DNA of 64,000 nt, taken from assembly GCA_013368325.1 (NCBI GenBank), contig JAACJK010000170.1, positions 124,001 through 188,000 on the forward strand, in the 5' to 3' direction. The number at the start of each line of letters is the position of its first letter. Within the stretch, counting starts at the first letter, position 1. The DNA comes from Ephemerocybe angulata (Eukaryota; Basidiomycota; Agaricomycetes; Agaricales; Psathyrellaceae). Both the position numbers and the translations under genes were made by a program. Below the pieces are notes generated by a model, which saw nothing but the letters and a program-made list of their open reading frames with translations, searched no databases and was not told the origin of the DNA. Of the stretch, positions 42,671 to 54,517 are shown one piece after another.

Positions 42671-45112
42671 CTAACCACACGCGTCGTCGAACGCGGCAAA
42701 TAAGGGCAGCGCCTTGGTCTCCTCCACTGAGACACGCCCTTCCCTCTCCACAGCCCGACAAACAGACGGTGATGTAATCTGCGCCAGGTTCCACACAATG
42801 CGATCCTCCGTGGGCGAAAAGACCAGCCTCGAAAGGACCGTAGCGAGTACGATTTCTATATTCGCACGAAGTGAGCAGCGTAGTATTGAGAAGAAAGTGA
42901 AAAGACATACTCATCTCCAGCATAGCGAACCGGTACCCACTAAAGCAACAACGAGATAAGCTATGAATGAGCCGTTTCTCTCAAATAATAGGCGTTGCTC
43001 GACTCACATGCACGACCGTCCTCCTCCCAAGAACGAGAGCATACCTGAGAATGCCCCAGGTATCTTCACGTCCTTGCTATACGGCTGCGGCGACTCCAGC
43101 CATCGCTCAGGCTTCCACTCCCCCGCGTCGTCTCCCCACACTGACCGCATCCGGTTACAACCCGCAATACTCAGAAAGAACGTGGTATCCTTCGGTATGG
43201 ACACGGAGGCGAGAGACGCGACTGACGTGTTCGAATTGTCGGGAATTGTTCGCGTGTAAGGGATGGAGGCCTCCTTGGTGCACCTAGGCGTGTAGGTGTC
43301 ATCGGGCGTTGTAAATGAGGCAAGAGGAATAGACTCACGTTCGTCGAACGAAGGGCACCGGTGGGTATCTACAGCTCGCTCAGTCTCCAGCAGCGAGAAT
43401 CAAATCAATCACGCTCACAATCGCAATGTCTCCTTCACGACGGCGTCAAGCCACGGGAGGCCCATCAGCGTCTCCTGGTCCAGCCTCGCCTTCCCATTAA
43501 CGTAGTCCGTATCATATCCATCGTGTTGCCTCATGCGTGCGTACGCATTCCTAATCTCTTCTCGGACGTTCAACTGAACGTCTGGATGCGTAGCCAAGAG
43601 GCTAAATACGCGCGGCATAACAGAAGACGTCGTATCCTGCGCCCCAAATATGAGAACACTGCCGCAGAGCGATGGGGAAAGTTTTTTAAGCTCCTGTGCG
43701 AGAGATGGATAATGGACGAACGCACGCCATTTGCCCCGTCAACTCATCATCGCCCATCCGTTCTTCAGGTGCCGCTCGCGCATTCGCTTGTACTGGCCGC
43801 AATATCGTCATCAACCCAGTCGTAATATTAAGAATCCGGACTCACATAGCATAGAGATAAGATCCTTCGCGCGTCCTCCATCCCCACTCCCCAAATTGGC
43901 CTCGTCGAGGCGCTGCGCCCTACGTTCCTTCAAGATCGCCTTCGCCGACTCATGCATCAAATCCGACGTGGCCTTCACCTTCTGCACTTTCCTATTCGGG
44001 GTCCACTCCACCAGCTTCCGCCTGAACCATGCTGGGCCGAGCTTCGACAAAAAAGGGGCGAACTGGCGCACAAGGGCGAGCGAGAATAGAGTCGGACTGG
44101 GATGGGCGTGTTTAGCACGAGCTTGGAAAGAGTATCCGTATGGTGACGCACATGAGCTCCTTGATAGCGGTGGTGTATGGATTGCTGACTGGAGAATCGA
44201 GGGGGTCGAACGAGTACCCGAGGATCGCACGTCCGGCGGCTTCGAGCGAGACACGGCATGACCATTCGGACACATCCAGCACCGCACATCCCACCCGTTT
44301 CTCGTCGTTCTCCTCTTCAGTATTCGCGGAGTGTGTCAGTGATAATTGATCGTTGACCTCGCGTTGCAGAACGTCTACGAGCTGTGCTGGGCATGAGCAG
44401 TCGTCCACACCATAAAGACGGGTCATACGTACCTTCTCTGCGATGTCGTAGAACGTCGGTGCGATCTTAGCCAGCTGCGCCGTCGAGAACATGGGCGCTG
44501 CGAGCTTGCGCTGACGCTTATGCAGCTCGCCCGTCGTTGATACGAGCCCTGGCCCGAATATGATCTTGTTCGCCCTGGTGCACCAACCAAATTCGTGTCC
44601 ATGGACGTATAAGTTGGAGCTTCGACTACTTACTCGAGGAATACAGCAGTCTCGTCGAAACATTCCTGCTCCTTCCCAAGGATGGCCTGTATAGCAAGCG
44701 GGTCCGAGATGTAGAGCTGCTCGTCCTGTTGGCACTCAGCCCTTGAACATTGGTAACCGTTGTAGGGAACAGCGACATACTCCGAAGAATCCGTATACCT
44801 TCACCGTACCACCGTAGAAATCAGACAGATGCTGATGGAACGGCAGCCCTTTGGCGTTGAACAGCTGTCCAAGGTTCCCTGCACGCCATAGTCAATACGA
44901 AATTCGTAATCCCTGACATTTTGAGGAGGCCACTCACCTGAGAACCAGGACGCGGGCTTCGGACCTGGGATACCCTTGAAAGGTGGCGAAACGACCATAG
45001 AGCGGTACAGCCATCGCGATAGCTGGTAGAAGGCAAGCAAAGTCAGAGCGTGATGCAGGCTGAGAGTCTCGAAATTCTGTTGGAGGAACGCCATTGAGGG
45101 AAAGATTGACAT
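42671..45112 (-). CDS. Cytochrome P450 monooxygenase
   Basis: Heme-thiolate oxygenase anchored to the ER by its N-terminus. Minus-strand exons resolved at the 5' end: 45112-44938, 44878-44781, 44725-44634, 44574-44433, 44381-44152; later exons lie at about 43960-43800, 43680-43420, 43200-43015 and 42930-42671. Motifs in order: hydrophobic N-terminal anchor and proline hinge (GIPGPKP), I-helix GAQDTT (about 43640), K-helix ETLR (about 43425), PERW (about 43115), and the heme loop FLGGGRSC completed across an intron by IGYRF, so the Fx2GxRxCxG signature is whole. The C-terminal strand and stop at 42671-42673 are present. No lesion seen. Substrate unknown. It is convergent with NLR3, as its relic paralog is with NLR2. 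Confidence 0.85.
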
Positions 45113-45548
45113 GGCGAATTACACTGGTTAAGCAGAAGAACGGCGAACGGCTTTATAAGTAGTAGCAGATATCCTCGTCTTGTGCAAGTTGAGCATGTGC
45201 GCGTGGTGTCACACTCACTTCGATTGGAGGGAAAGGTGGCGTTTCAAGTATTGGCTCCTCACCGCCTTGCCGAACTGAATATAGCACATAGTGAAAGTGG
45301 TATTTGGCGTCTGGGACTCAGCGCCGAAAGACGATATTCCGACCAACTGGGGTCTGAATACCTGCGAAGAGTCAGCGTATGTGTGGAGGTTGGCACCAAC
45401 TGTGGACACAGCGCATCAGACGTTTTCCACTTTCCAGCCATCCATTCATGGTGTAAGCCACAGAATACAAGGCCCTCATATCACCTTGGACGAGCAAGCG
45501 CCCGTGATGGTGATGCGATTGAGTCTGTCACGCTTCAGGTCCGAAGTA
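45113..45548. other. P450 upstream region
   Basis: No gene recognised; probable promoter of the minus-strand P450 and the left border of the tandem array. Confidence 0.4.
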
Positions 45549-45731
45549 ACCAACGTTTCTTAACACTGAGATGAGGTGAGGTCTCGAAACGTCGAGTGAC
45601 TGGTATAAGCTTACCTTCCCCTGAACTCGCGTGCTGGGCCCTAGATTCATACTCACTCTCGTATTAAGGGTATTTTGATTCTGCGCACTTTGTGATACCG
45701 TGGATAGGAAGAAGAACAACAGTCTGTGCGT

Positions 45732-46776
45732 TTAACTCCGAACGAAATGCGCTGCGGGTCCGTTTGTACTCCTCATCATACCGATGTTCGCTAGAGGTCG
45801 TTCAATGAGTAGGTTGAGATGGTGGATAGAAGCCACGAACCTGGTCTGCGCTCCCACCCGAGCTTGGGCTTGGAAGTTTGGCCCTTGAGCGCCAGGGCAC
45901 GGTCGAGGAACTTGTGTACCTTCCGCGAAGGTGCCGCGAGCGGCGTTTTGGGCTGTGCGTCTGTCGACAGGACACGCACTTTTCGTGAACTGAATAAAGG
46001 TCAGGTTTAGTTGGTATGAAGGATCGAAGGACGAACCCAATAGAGAGGTCCTTTCTGTCGGATGGTCTTTGACGTTTACGACTTTGGGTGGGTTTGGGTA
46101 TAGGTTTCGAGGATGAAGTTTTCGATTTTGTGGGCTGTTGGAAGGCGGCTTCGAAGAGCTCATCGGGGAGGTGGTGGGGGTCTTCGTCGTCGTCCTGCTC
46201 GTCGCTGAACTCTAGTTCTTCGTCTTCCTCCTCCTCGCCTTCATCAAACTCTTCGTCGTCCTCACTATCCACCTCATCGTCCTCATCATTCCCTCCATCG
46301 AGTTCAGCGTCCTCCTCATCGTCCGTCTCGCCCTCCGCCTCTGCCATAGCCTTCAACATCCTTGCCTCCAACTGCTTCGCGCCCTCGTCCATCTCCTCGT
46401 CGTCCTCCGAACCCTCATCCTCGTCCTCCTCGCTTCCACTCTCCTCCTCGACCACTGGACCTTTGCCCTTACCCTTCTTCAGCTCCTTACTCTTCCCCTC
46501 CACACCTTTCTTCACATCATTAGCCTTCTTCGCCACACCCCTCGTCATTTCAGCCCTTTCCTTCAACTTCCGATCCAGATCTCTCCTCTTTTCCTTCTCC
46601 TTCTCCTTCGCACTGAGCTGGGCCTTCCTCACGTCCGCATCCTTCTGCTGCACGGCCTGTTTCGACTGCGAAAGCGACACGGCTTCGGGGGCGTCATCGT
46701 CCGAATCCGAGTCGGCGTCAGGGTAAGCGCTAGGCTTGGGTTTCTGTGGTGCTGTCGAGGCCTTTCTGCGGGGCAT
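45732..46776 (-). CDS. Acidic/lysine-rich probable nucleolar protein, copy 1
   Basis: Minus-strand exons 46776-46037, 45989-45841 and 45790-45732 with introns of 47 and 50 nt give 315 residues. The N-terminal part is lysine-rich coiled-coil (about 50-110), then comes a strongly acidic D/E region (about 110-210), then a basic SRKRQR stretch, and a C-terminal globular part with KFLDRALALKG, KLGWERRPG and ending FVRS. This composition is typical of ribosome-biogenesis factors of the nucleolus, but I do not recognise the family with confidence. The antisense serine-rich frame across the acidic region is an artefact. The gene is repeated in each unit of the array, which would raise its dosage. Confidence 0.8.
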
Positions 46777-47350
46777 TGTGGGATCGTCGTCGACGTTGAG
46801 GTTGAACTTGAAGTCGCCAGGCAGGAGCCAAATTTGGCCGGATCAGTCGGGCTGGGCGGGGCCGGTCGCATAGGGGCTCAACTTCCCCTTTTGTAATGCA
46901 TAATCGAAGGGGCAGTCTATCCAAGGAGACGTGTGTCGTGGAGGGCGATGCGACGGTGGACGTGCAGCTGCGTCGCCGTGCTGGCTGGGTGCAAGCCACG
47001 CTCGGCCAAACAAGCACATTGCCGCACGCGCGGACCTCGGACCTGCCTCGGGGATCCGCGCATATCCCCGCTTCGACGCGCCGCGACGTCACGTCCCTCG
47101 CAACTCCCCAGACGCACGCTCCGAGGCCAAGGGAGCCGGCATCCTCAGTGGACTGTTCTCGCCGAGTGTATATGTCAAAAGGGGTGTCTATTCTACTTGG
47201 CTACTGGCTACACAGACTGGGCTTGAGGATGCGATGATGGCGCACAGAGACGGAGCCGCACTGAGCGACGGCGGGAGCGGGCGATGGAGTCACGGTCGGG
47301 GTGCGCAGTCCTAAGCACGCGGGTTAGCTTGCACAAATGTGGAGAGATAC
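46777..47350. other. Region upstream of copy 1 acidic gene
   Basis: Probable promoter; overlapping plus and minus reading frames here have no family resemblance. The GC-rich part around 47000-47110 may be a CpG-like promoter. Confidence 0.35.
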
Positions 47351-48660
47351 GACGTGCTCACCTCAGATATAACACCCCCAATCCCTTTCACTGCTGTGCG
47401 CCCATCCGTTTATCTGTAGGAATAGTATCAGCTCTTACACCTGACAATTCATCTGTATCGACTCACCTCTGATCCCAGTCCACCTCTTTCCCAACCAGCA
47501 CCACCACCGTACCACAACCGAGCTAGAGTATGGGTGAGCACCCAGCACCGAGTCAGAGAGCCCTTGGACTGACCATAGACCAGTGACCCGAGGCCAACAA
47601 CCACCCAGGCCGTACGTTCACTCAAATCCCGCAGCCGCCGACTCCGCAATGCCCGTTGACCGCCCTCAACAGCCCTAGCCCATCCCGGACTTGAATCGAG
47701 CCTACGCAGAAGCAAAGTTAGTCTTTACAGTGCGAGAATCGATTCAGCCGACTCACCGTTCGCCGCAGCCCAAATCCTAGCTCAGATGGCACCAACGTAT
47801 TGTGACTGGACCGAAAAGGAGGTGAGCATACGGCACAGAGTGCCAAACAACAGCATGTACTGACCACGCCAACGACGGCACTGGCATCGCACATACGCCA
47901 TGGAAGCTAGCCGGCCTCAACCACCCGAGCTCGCCTCCTTCAACAAAGCGAGAACCTGTGTGAAAGCGACATTAGCTCCAATAACGCAACCCAGCCCAGA
48001 CTGCACCACCGCGGCATTACGACCAAGAGATGAACAAACTGCCTTACTTACCATTCACCCCATGTCCGACAACGGTCAGTCCCATCGATGACCGTGAACT
48101 CGCACAAACGCACACACCGCACCCAGCCTCAACCACCCGAGCTCGATACCTACAATAAAGCGGTGGGTGAGCTTACGACGCGCGGACTGGAGAAAACATT
48201 GACTTACACTACATGGCATACTGTGTCCGTGCGCAACGCCGGTGAGGTTGCCTTGGCACGGTGCCGGCGTCGTCCTATGCAGAAAGAGTTGAGCCCAGGG
48301 AGCGCGAGTCAGATAAAGAAGCTAGTCTCTTACCTTTGTAGCCAGATCCATCCAACGACGTCGCTCTTTGGGTCGGTTGGCTTTCTTGGACGCGTCTGTT
48401 GGGTAGAATGGGTGAGCCGCGACGATGCAACAAGAAACGGGGTACGTACTCAAGTATTCATGACACAGCTGACATGTGGCTCTAGATGTTATATCGTCAG
48501 ACATCGAGCAAGACAGAAACTGGACGACGCTCACCTCCACTACGCCGCGCCGCACAACGAGCTCAACCCTAAGCACAGCGAACACCATGAGAACACGAAC
48601 AATAAATGAATGGTGAGCACTCACATAAACATGCCTACTCATCGTCGTCGTCGACGACGA
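47350..48660 (-). ncRNA. Intron-rich minus-strand locus in unit 1
   Basis: Read on the minus strand, many short segments (20-130 nt) are bounded by AG on the left and GTGAGT, GTAAGA, GTAAGT or GTACGT on the right (for example 48402-48341, which reads DASKKANRPKERRRWMDL, and 47701-47593, which reads SSPGWARAVEGGQRALRSRR). Some neighbours join in open frame, others stop. A ggcgagctcgggtggttgag motif recurs at 47917 and 48122. It is either an unrecognised gene with micro-exons or a spliced non-coding RNA; the type given here is only a placeholder. Confidence 0.35.
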
Positions 48661-51200
48661 GCACAGAATGGATTATGGGGGAGGAGAAAAAAGTGGGGAT
48701 GGACGTGGCAGAGAAGCAAGAGTGGGCGTGCGACTTTAACGAAGGGAAGCGGGGTGACATCAGTCACACTCGAGACAGACAGACAGACAGGGGCGAACGG
48801 CGGACTCACCTCGAGCTCGTCGTGCACAGCGACGATGACGACGACGACGGGAATGAAGGGAAGCGAGCATGAAATGGGTATAGGGTGGTATGTAAAATGT
48901 GAGCGATGAAATGAAAGAATAGGAGAGGAAATGGGAAATGGAGAAGAGGAGGATGTCGAACTCAAGCCCCAACCCCACCTCTTATACCCACACAAGGCCC
49001 CCTCGTTATTCCGTTCCCACCCCTCGCACCCCCACAGATATTGAAATAATAATATATCCAGGCTCCGTTGCGCCCGAATACTGCGCGCCGCATCGCCAAA
49101 CACTTACGTGCATCCTCAGTCTCCCCAGATTCGCCGAGTCCAGATCTTCGCTCGCAAACTGTCCACCAAGCAGTTCGCACTGTCACATTCCATCACTTAG
49201 GTAAGGTCTGGGCGTGCCAAGAATAACGTGTCCCTGGAAACCAATGCCTTTGAAGTGAATGTGTACGGAAGGGATGAGCAGGAGAACGTCCGGATGGGGA
49301 CGCGTGCATCGATGATCTGAGTATTCAAAGTTCTCTGGGAGACTCTGTGGGACTCTGTGGGAGCTCAAGGGTAAGGGAAGTAATGAGAGGTGTATTTACA
49401 GCTAAGGTTACAACTCTTAGAATACATTCTATGTGCGCTTTGCGCAGACGAGCGCTCCAGACGCATGCGCTTCGTTCCCCTCCAAGTTTCATTCACAGAC
49501 GGCCGAGACTCAGACTCTGAGAATCAATTTACTCACACATGTACGTACGTACGTATAGTAAAGTATATATCAGAGTGCCGTACGTCGTTATACGCACGGA
49601 ATTCAATGCGATGCACTCCCGCTCACCCCATGCAACCGATTTGAGCATTGCAGCTCGGAACTTTCGCCTGGATTCCTGACAGCTGTCAGGCTGTGTAAAA
49701 TACTGATATACTAGTGTGAGAGATGCGTAAGGGAAGCGTTAAGCTCACGCGGCAATCGTGTGGTATGTGCGAGGGGTACGCACAGGATGCCCCATTACAT
49801 TCGAAAAGCCAAGGCTTTCGTCGGGAATTTGGATGTTACACATATTGAACTTGACTTGCTTCGTATCTGTGGATATACCATGTACTCTCAGTACAGCTGT
49901 CCTATTCATTCCTAGCCTTGAAAACGTTGTTATTGTCAATTCGCTCACGGGCGCTTAATACTCGTCTAAATCAAATTCATCGCACAATGACGTCTGCCCA
50001 TTTCTCAGGTTTCTATGACCTCACCACCACCCCTAATTGGCTTCTAGTGTTCCATATAGACACCCCATATATTTCTACTGTAAAGTGATGTACAGCAGAT
50101 GGTCAAACACGCGCATCCCATTCTCGTTGTAGTTCCGGACTTAGCGCAACTGCCGGTGGGCACACCGAGATCGGTGCGTTGAAAATCTCATTTGTACAGC
50201 TTCCATGCGGTCTGATCGGGCATTACGACAACCCTATGAAAGCGAATAGAGATATTTCCGATGCTTCTGGGGCGTAAAGTCGTGTGAATGGCTCGAGGAG
50301 ACAGGGATGTGCAAATACAAAGTGTGTCACTGTGTAAGTCCATTTTCCGATTTGAGATCTGCTTGACTCACTGGGGTGGGCGAATGCTGCCATGTCTCGT
50401 TTATACAGTGCAGTGTCGAGCTTTAAACGTTACCCACACGCGAAGGTACAATGCGTGTACGCTGCGAAGTTGCAAAATCACCCCCATCATATCCATACCG
50501 ACGCTCCAGACGGCTTTGCTTGGCGGAAACGGCTTGACAGTGCACCAAGGGACTCAATCCAACGTAATTATGACACAGTTTAGTGCAAAAAACTGGCTTT
50601 GAAGGTCCCGAATGGCGCTTTCGTGAGAGGGTGGACTTGGTGATTTCGCCCTGTGGGCCAATATTTCCCAATTTCCGTGTGCATTGCTGCAATAGCTTGC
50701 GTCACTCTGGGACTCTCGGGTATCTTTACCGCATACTAAGGGTTACATTATGGACATTGAAGGACTTCAATATACATTCCCTGTCAATCCTAGAAGTGGA
50801 GACATTGGTATCGATTAAGCGCCCGCCGCGCGCTTATCTCCGTTCAATTTCCTCTCTCGTTCCCATGGACTAATGAATTTGTTCCGTGTCATGATATCAT
50901 CTATATTGAGGTACCATACAGCCTAAAAATACCGGTGGAGCCATTTTCACGATCTTCGGGCCCTTAAAAATGAAACAAAATATTGCCTGCGGCGTGACAC
51001 ACATGCCCGGTGTCCTTGGCCACCGGGTGACAATCATTGAATCCCCGGACTACCGGGGGCCAGATCAGGCCATCACAAGCCTACGCAGCGTTATTCCGCT
51101 ACCTCAGAGCTATACCTCGTGTAAAGCGCAATTGTGGGGACTACCACAGCGTCGTCGCAGACGGCGCACCCTCAAAATTCTGACTTAAACGTCGGCGACG
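48661..51200. other. Unit 1 middle, no gene recognised
   Basis: Contains short microsatellites (agac at 48775-48790, gacgatgacgac at 48829-48848, acgt at 49542-49555) and two adjacent GC hairpins at 51006-51027 and 51043-51058. No coding signal is convincing. Confidence 0.4.
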
Positions 51201-53050
51201 GTGGACACCGGTACTCTTCAATGTCGGATAATCTGCGAGGAGGAAGGCAGCGTGTGAGAGAATGTTAATCAGTCAGAATGGAGGGGAAATTGCTGAGGAG
51301 AGGGTGACGTACCAACGGCATAATCAGAATTCGGAACAGCGGGTCTGGGTTATTAGACGCTGTCAGCATGGCACCGGAGGTACTTGGGAGGTACACGTAC
51401 CATCATGGGCTGCCGTATTCTGGGCAAGTATGGTTGCTGGCCAAATTGCGTTGGGATCTTGATGCCCCCAAGGCTTCATACGTGCCTTGGCGGCCGCCCT
51501 TAACAATGCTTACACACAACTACGCTACAGTTTACTACTTTAATCTATTCTTAGAGATAATACGGAACCGTGAGGCCCTGAGACGCGTGAGTTGTCGGTG
51601 GCTGCGTAGAAATAGGCGTTTAAAAGATGCACGTCAGCACGGAATTTTGGCATGGTAGAAGGGGTGACGTACCGACGGTACGGAACACACAACAAGCTGT
51701 TCTGGGGGAAATATCCACCTGTCAGAAAGGCAATCTAAACGAGAAAGGTAAAGGGACGTACCGTAACTCAAGCGTCGTGTGTAAAGCTCCAGGGCAATCG
51801 CCTACTTTTAGCTGTCAGAAAGCACTAAAAATGGGGCGAGGGATGGACTCACAGTGTAGGAAAGGCTATTTTCTGAGAAATAGGCGTGTCAGCATATTGA
51901 TGTGGCGTACGTACCGAGTCTGACTAGAGAGGTCCGTTTGGACGAAGGTATGATGAAATAGCAACAGAAATGATTCCTGCGAGGGACCTGGCTAGCAGTG
52001 AGATGACCTAACGACTTGAAATTTTGGCAAGACGCACCTCGGGTCCTCGCCCTGTCTTCCGTAAACGCCGCGTGCGCTGATGGGAATCTGGTCAGCAAGT
52101 CAAAGCAACATCGAAGATTTACTCACAGAAGGTGGGTGCAGGTGCCTTGGGTTGATGCTGGTGAGATACAATGGGAGAATGGTATGTGGACGTGTAGCGC
52201 ACCGGTGCGACTCGCGAGAATGGCGAAGTCGCAATAGAAATTCTTCCCGCGAGCAAGGCCGTCATTGATGGCGGGATGCTGGCAGTCCAACGGAGCGGAA
52301 CGGAGATAGAGTTTCGTGGTGGGATGTCGATGACACGACAGAAATGAATCCGGCGGGCGACCTGGGTAGAGGACCGTGAGCGCTGAGAATCAGAATAGAA
52401 TGTGGACGTACAGGGGCAGGGCGTCAAGTCTGGTGAGCTGATACCGAGCGTCCGAAGGACCCTCGCAGCTGAGAGGCGAGGTGTAAGTGAAGTTTGACAG
52501 AGGAGGGTGAAGGGCATACCGTGTGCAGGGGTGTCGTTTTCGAGATTAGGCGAAGCTGCAACAGAAATGATTCCGGTGAGATGACGAATGGAGTCCCGGG
52601 TGTGGAGTCTACTCACTGTGCTGACTTGGGCGTAGAAGGATTGTGGGACCTAAAATGGCTTCGCCGCATGAGCAGCGTGTGCTTAGTATGTATAGGGGGC
52701 GCACCAGACTTGCCTCGACACAAGACATCGTCTTCCGGAAACTGGGGTTGCTGCTCTCCTGGAACGGGCTTGACACGACGTATCGAGTTCCGGGAAACGG
52801 GGTGTCGGTGCGCTGGCAAGTATCTTGGGTGAAGGGCAGAATGGCGGCGGCACGACGTGCTGAACAAGTGTGGTGTAGCGAACGCCGGGTGAAGAGGCCC
52901 AAGAGGTATGCGTTGGCGGTGGTAGCGTGTATCACAATGACTAGACGTATCGCCGTCCGGCGAGCGGTGGTAAGGACGAAAGATATTATGGGGGAAAGAA
53001 AGCGTGAATTGTTTCTCCCCACGGGCGGGAATCACCAAACAGAAATTTCT
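51200..53050 (-). ncRNA. Second intron-rich minus-strand stretch in unit 1
   Basis: On the minus strand, GTACGTC donors follow short exon-like pieces (for example 51804-51755 and 51713-51668, 50 and 46 nt), each preceded by CTGACAG or a similar branch-plus-acceptor signal. These two join in open frame; the next does not. A degenerate word (gcaacagaaatgattcc, gcgagggacctgg) recurs at about 51964, 52228, 52335 and 52556. The product, if any, is unknown; ncRNA is a placeholder type. Confidence 0.35.
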
Positions 53051-53439
53051 CATCAGTCATGCCAACTGGTACGAGTCAGTGAGCCGAGCAGATGCGGGTA
53101 TCGATGGTGTGCGGCGGGCTCAATTATTTCGCTGCGTCCATTCGCGAATTTATGTCTACAGATTAAGAATTTCGAAAGGTAGAGAGGGCGCACGAACTGC
53201 GATTCACATTAACATATGTAGAGACTTTACGATACAGGTGCAGAGGGGTAAGGACGAGCAACGGACTTGGCGATCAGCGGGAAGGCAAGTATCCCCGGTC
53301 GCGCTCGTCACGAGTCTGAATCAACAAACCTACCGCGTTACCGTCACGTCACGGCAGGCTATATAACCTGAGGGCACACCTTTGACTCACCAACGTCCCT
53401 TCACTATGCCCTTTCGCTGTGCTGCCGCACCAATGCATA

Positions 53440-53690
53440 CCCATCCACCCGTCGTCCATCTGCCCCCTCGTTGTCATGCAGGACCCCAGCCTACCTAGAT
53501 GCGAGGCCCAACCAGCATCCGCGTCCCACCCACACCCACTGGCGGCTGTCGTCCTCACCCGTCCCCCATCTGCACCCTCGTCGTCATGCACATCACCACC
53601 CCAGCTACCCGAGATGCTAGGCCCACCCAGCATCCTTCGGTCTCTCCCTGGAGTCCCACCCCCACGCACGCGCGGCGGTCGTCCTCATAG
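53440..53690. repeat. Minisatellite, two about 125-bp copies, unit 1
   Basis: The sentence ccatctgccccctcg-tgtcatgca ... ctacctagatgcgaggccca ... cagcatccgcgtcccaccc returns as ccatctgcaccctcgtcgtc ... ctacccgagatgctaggccc ... cagcatccttcggtctctcc. A third, weaker echo follows near 53760-53830. Confidence 0.65.
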
Positions 53691-54517
53691 CCTCTTATTC
53701 CAGTCCTCTAGCCTCTAAATCCTCCATCTCGGACCCGCGGTCCTGGCGACGCCGTGCCTGCCCCAGCATCCACTGTCCTCCCCATCTCAAGGACGAACAC
53801 CCACACCTATGCACCACCCCAGGAGCCCCTCTTGTCCTCCCGGGTGCCAGCTTCATGCGCCATCTGTCATCGCCTCCACGCTCCACGGCATTACGCAGTT
53901 TCACCGGCACCCCGGGGGCGCTGATTCACCACCACGGCTGACCGACTCTGGATGTATCGCACCGCGCCGAATCTCATCAGCGCACAAACATCCTCTCCAC
54001 GCTTCGCCCTGGATGCCGCCCACTGCCTCATCCATTCCCCTTTGCGACGCACTCTATTGCGGACGCGTTGTGATCACCACCAGCCCAGCGACTCCTCTCA
54101 CCCCCATCCACATCGTCGTACCACCCAGACGTAGTACGGCATAGTCCCCGCACCGCTCCCATCACGTCCACCCGGCGGCGGTCGTTGCCTCTCGTAGTAT
54201 CGTAGTCGTACCCGCCTGTACTTAGTCAGTAGATAGGCCCTCCTGGTCCCGGTGCGCATGCGTACGGCGTTATGCTGTCCGTGTGCGCGCCGGGGCCAAT
54301 AATGGAGGAGGGCGGAGAATGAAACACCTATGAAAAGTTCACGAATGTTCGTTTTATGACGAGAGCGACGCACCAAGTTCTTGCGACACTGAAATGGGGT
54401 GAGCTCTCGAAACATCGGGCTTACCTTCCCCTGAACTCGCGTGCTGGGCCCTAGATTCGGTATTTCAATTCTGCGCACTTTATGATATCGTGGAAGGAAG
54501 AACAATAGTCTGTGCGT

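Larger units (their letters stand above)
45549..54371. repeat. Tandem array unit 1 (about 8.8 kb)
   Basis: From about 45719 onward this unit matches unit 2 almost base for base (constant offset 8786 up to at least 50880). Its first 170 bp are clearly diverged from units 2 and 3 (two extra insertions and scattered substitutions), so that edge has a different history. Differences seen elsewhere are few: single-base indels in homopolymers and rare substitutions such as G/T at 47790 against 56576. Confidence 0.95.

Noticed and set aside
46088..46726. Serine-rich 212-residue plus-strand frame (and its copies in units 2 and 3)
   Set aside because: It is the antisense of the acidic Asp/Glu codons of the minus-strand gene; the low-complexity serine run is a shadow.
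47350..48660. CRISPR-like or direct-repeat array from the recurring ctcaaccacccgagctcg word
   Set aside because: Only two good copies with unequal spacing in a eukaryotic genome; splice-like exon borders explain the pattern better.
52609..53053. Overlapping 137- and 146-residue minus-strand frames in unit 1 (and unit 2)
   Set aside because: Proline, serine and histidine rich with no conserved motif, and crossed by splice-like signals; not supportable as a simple gene.
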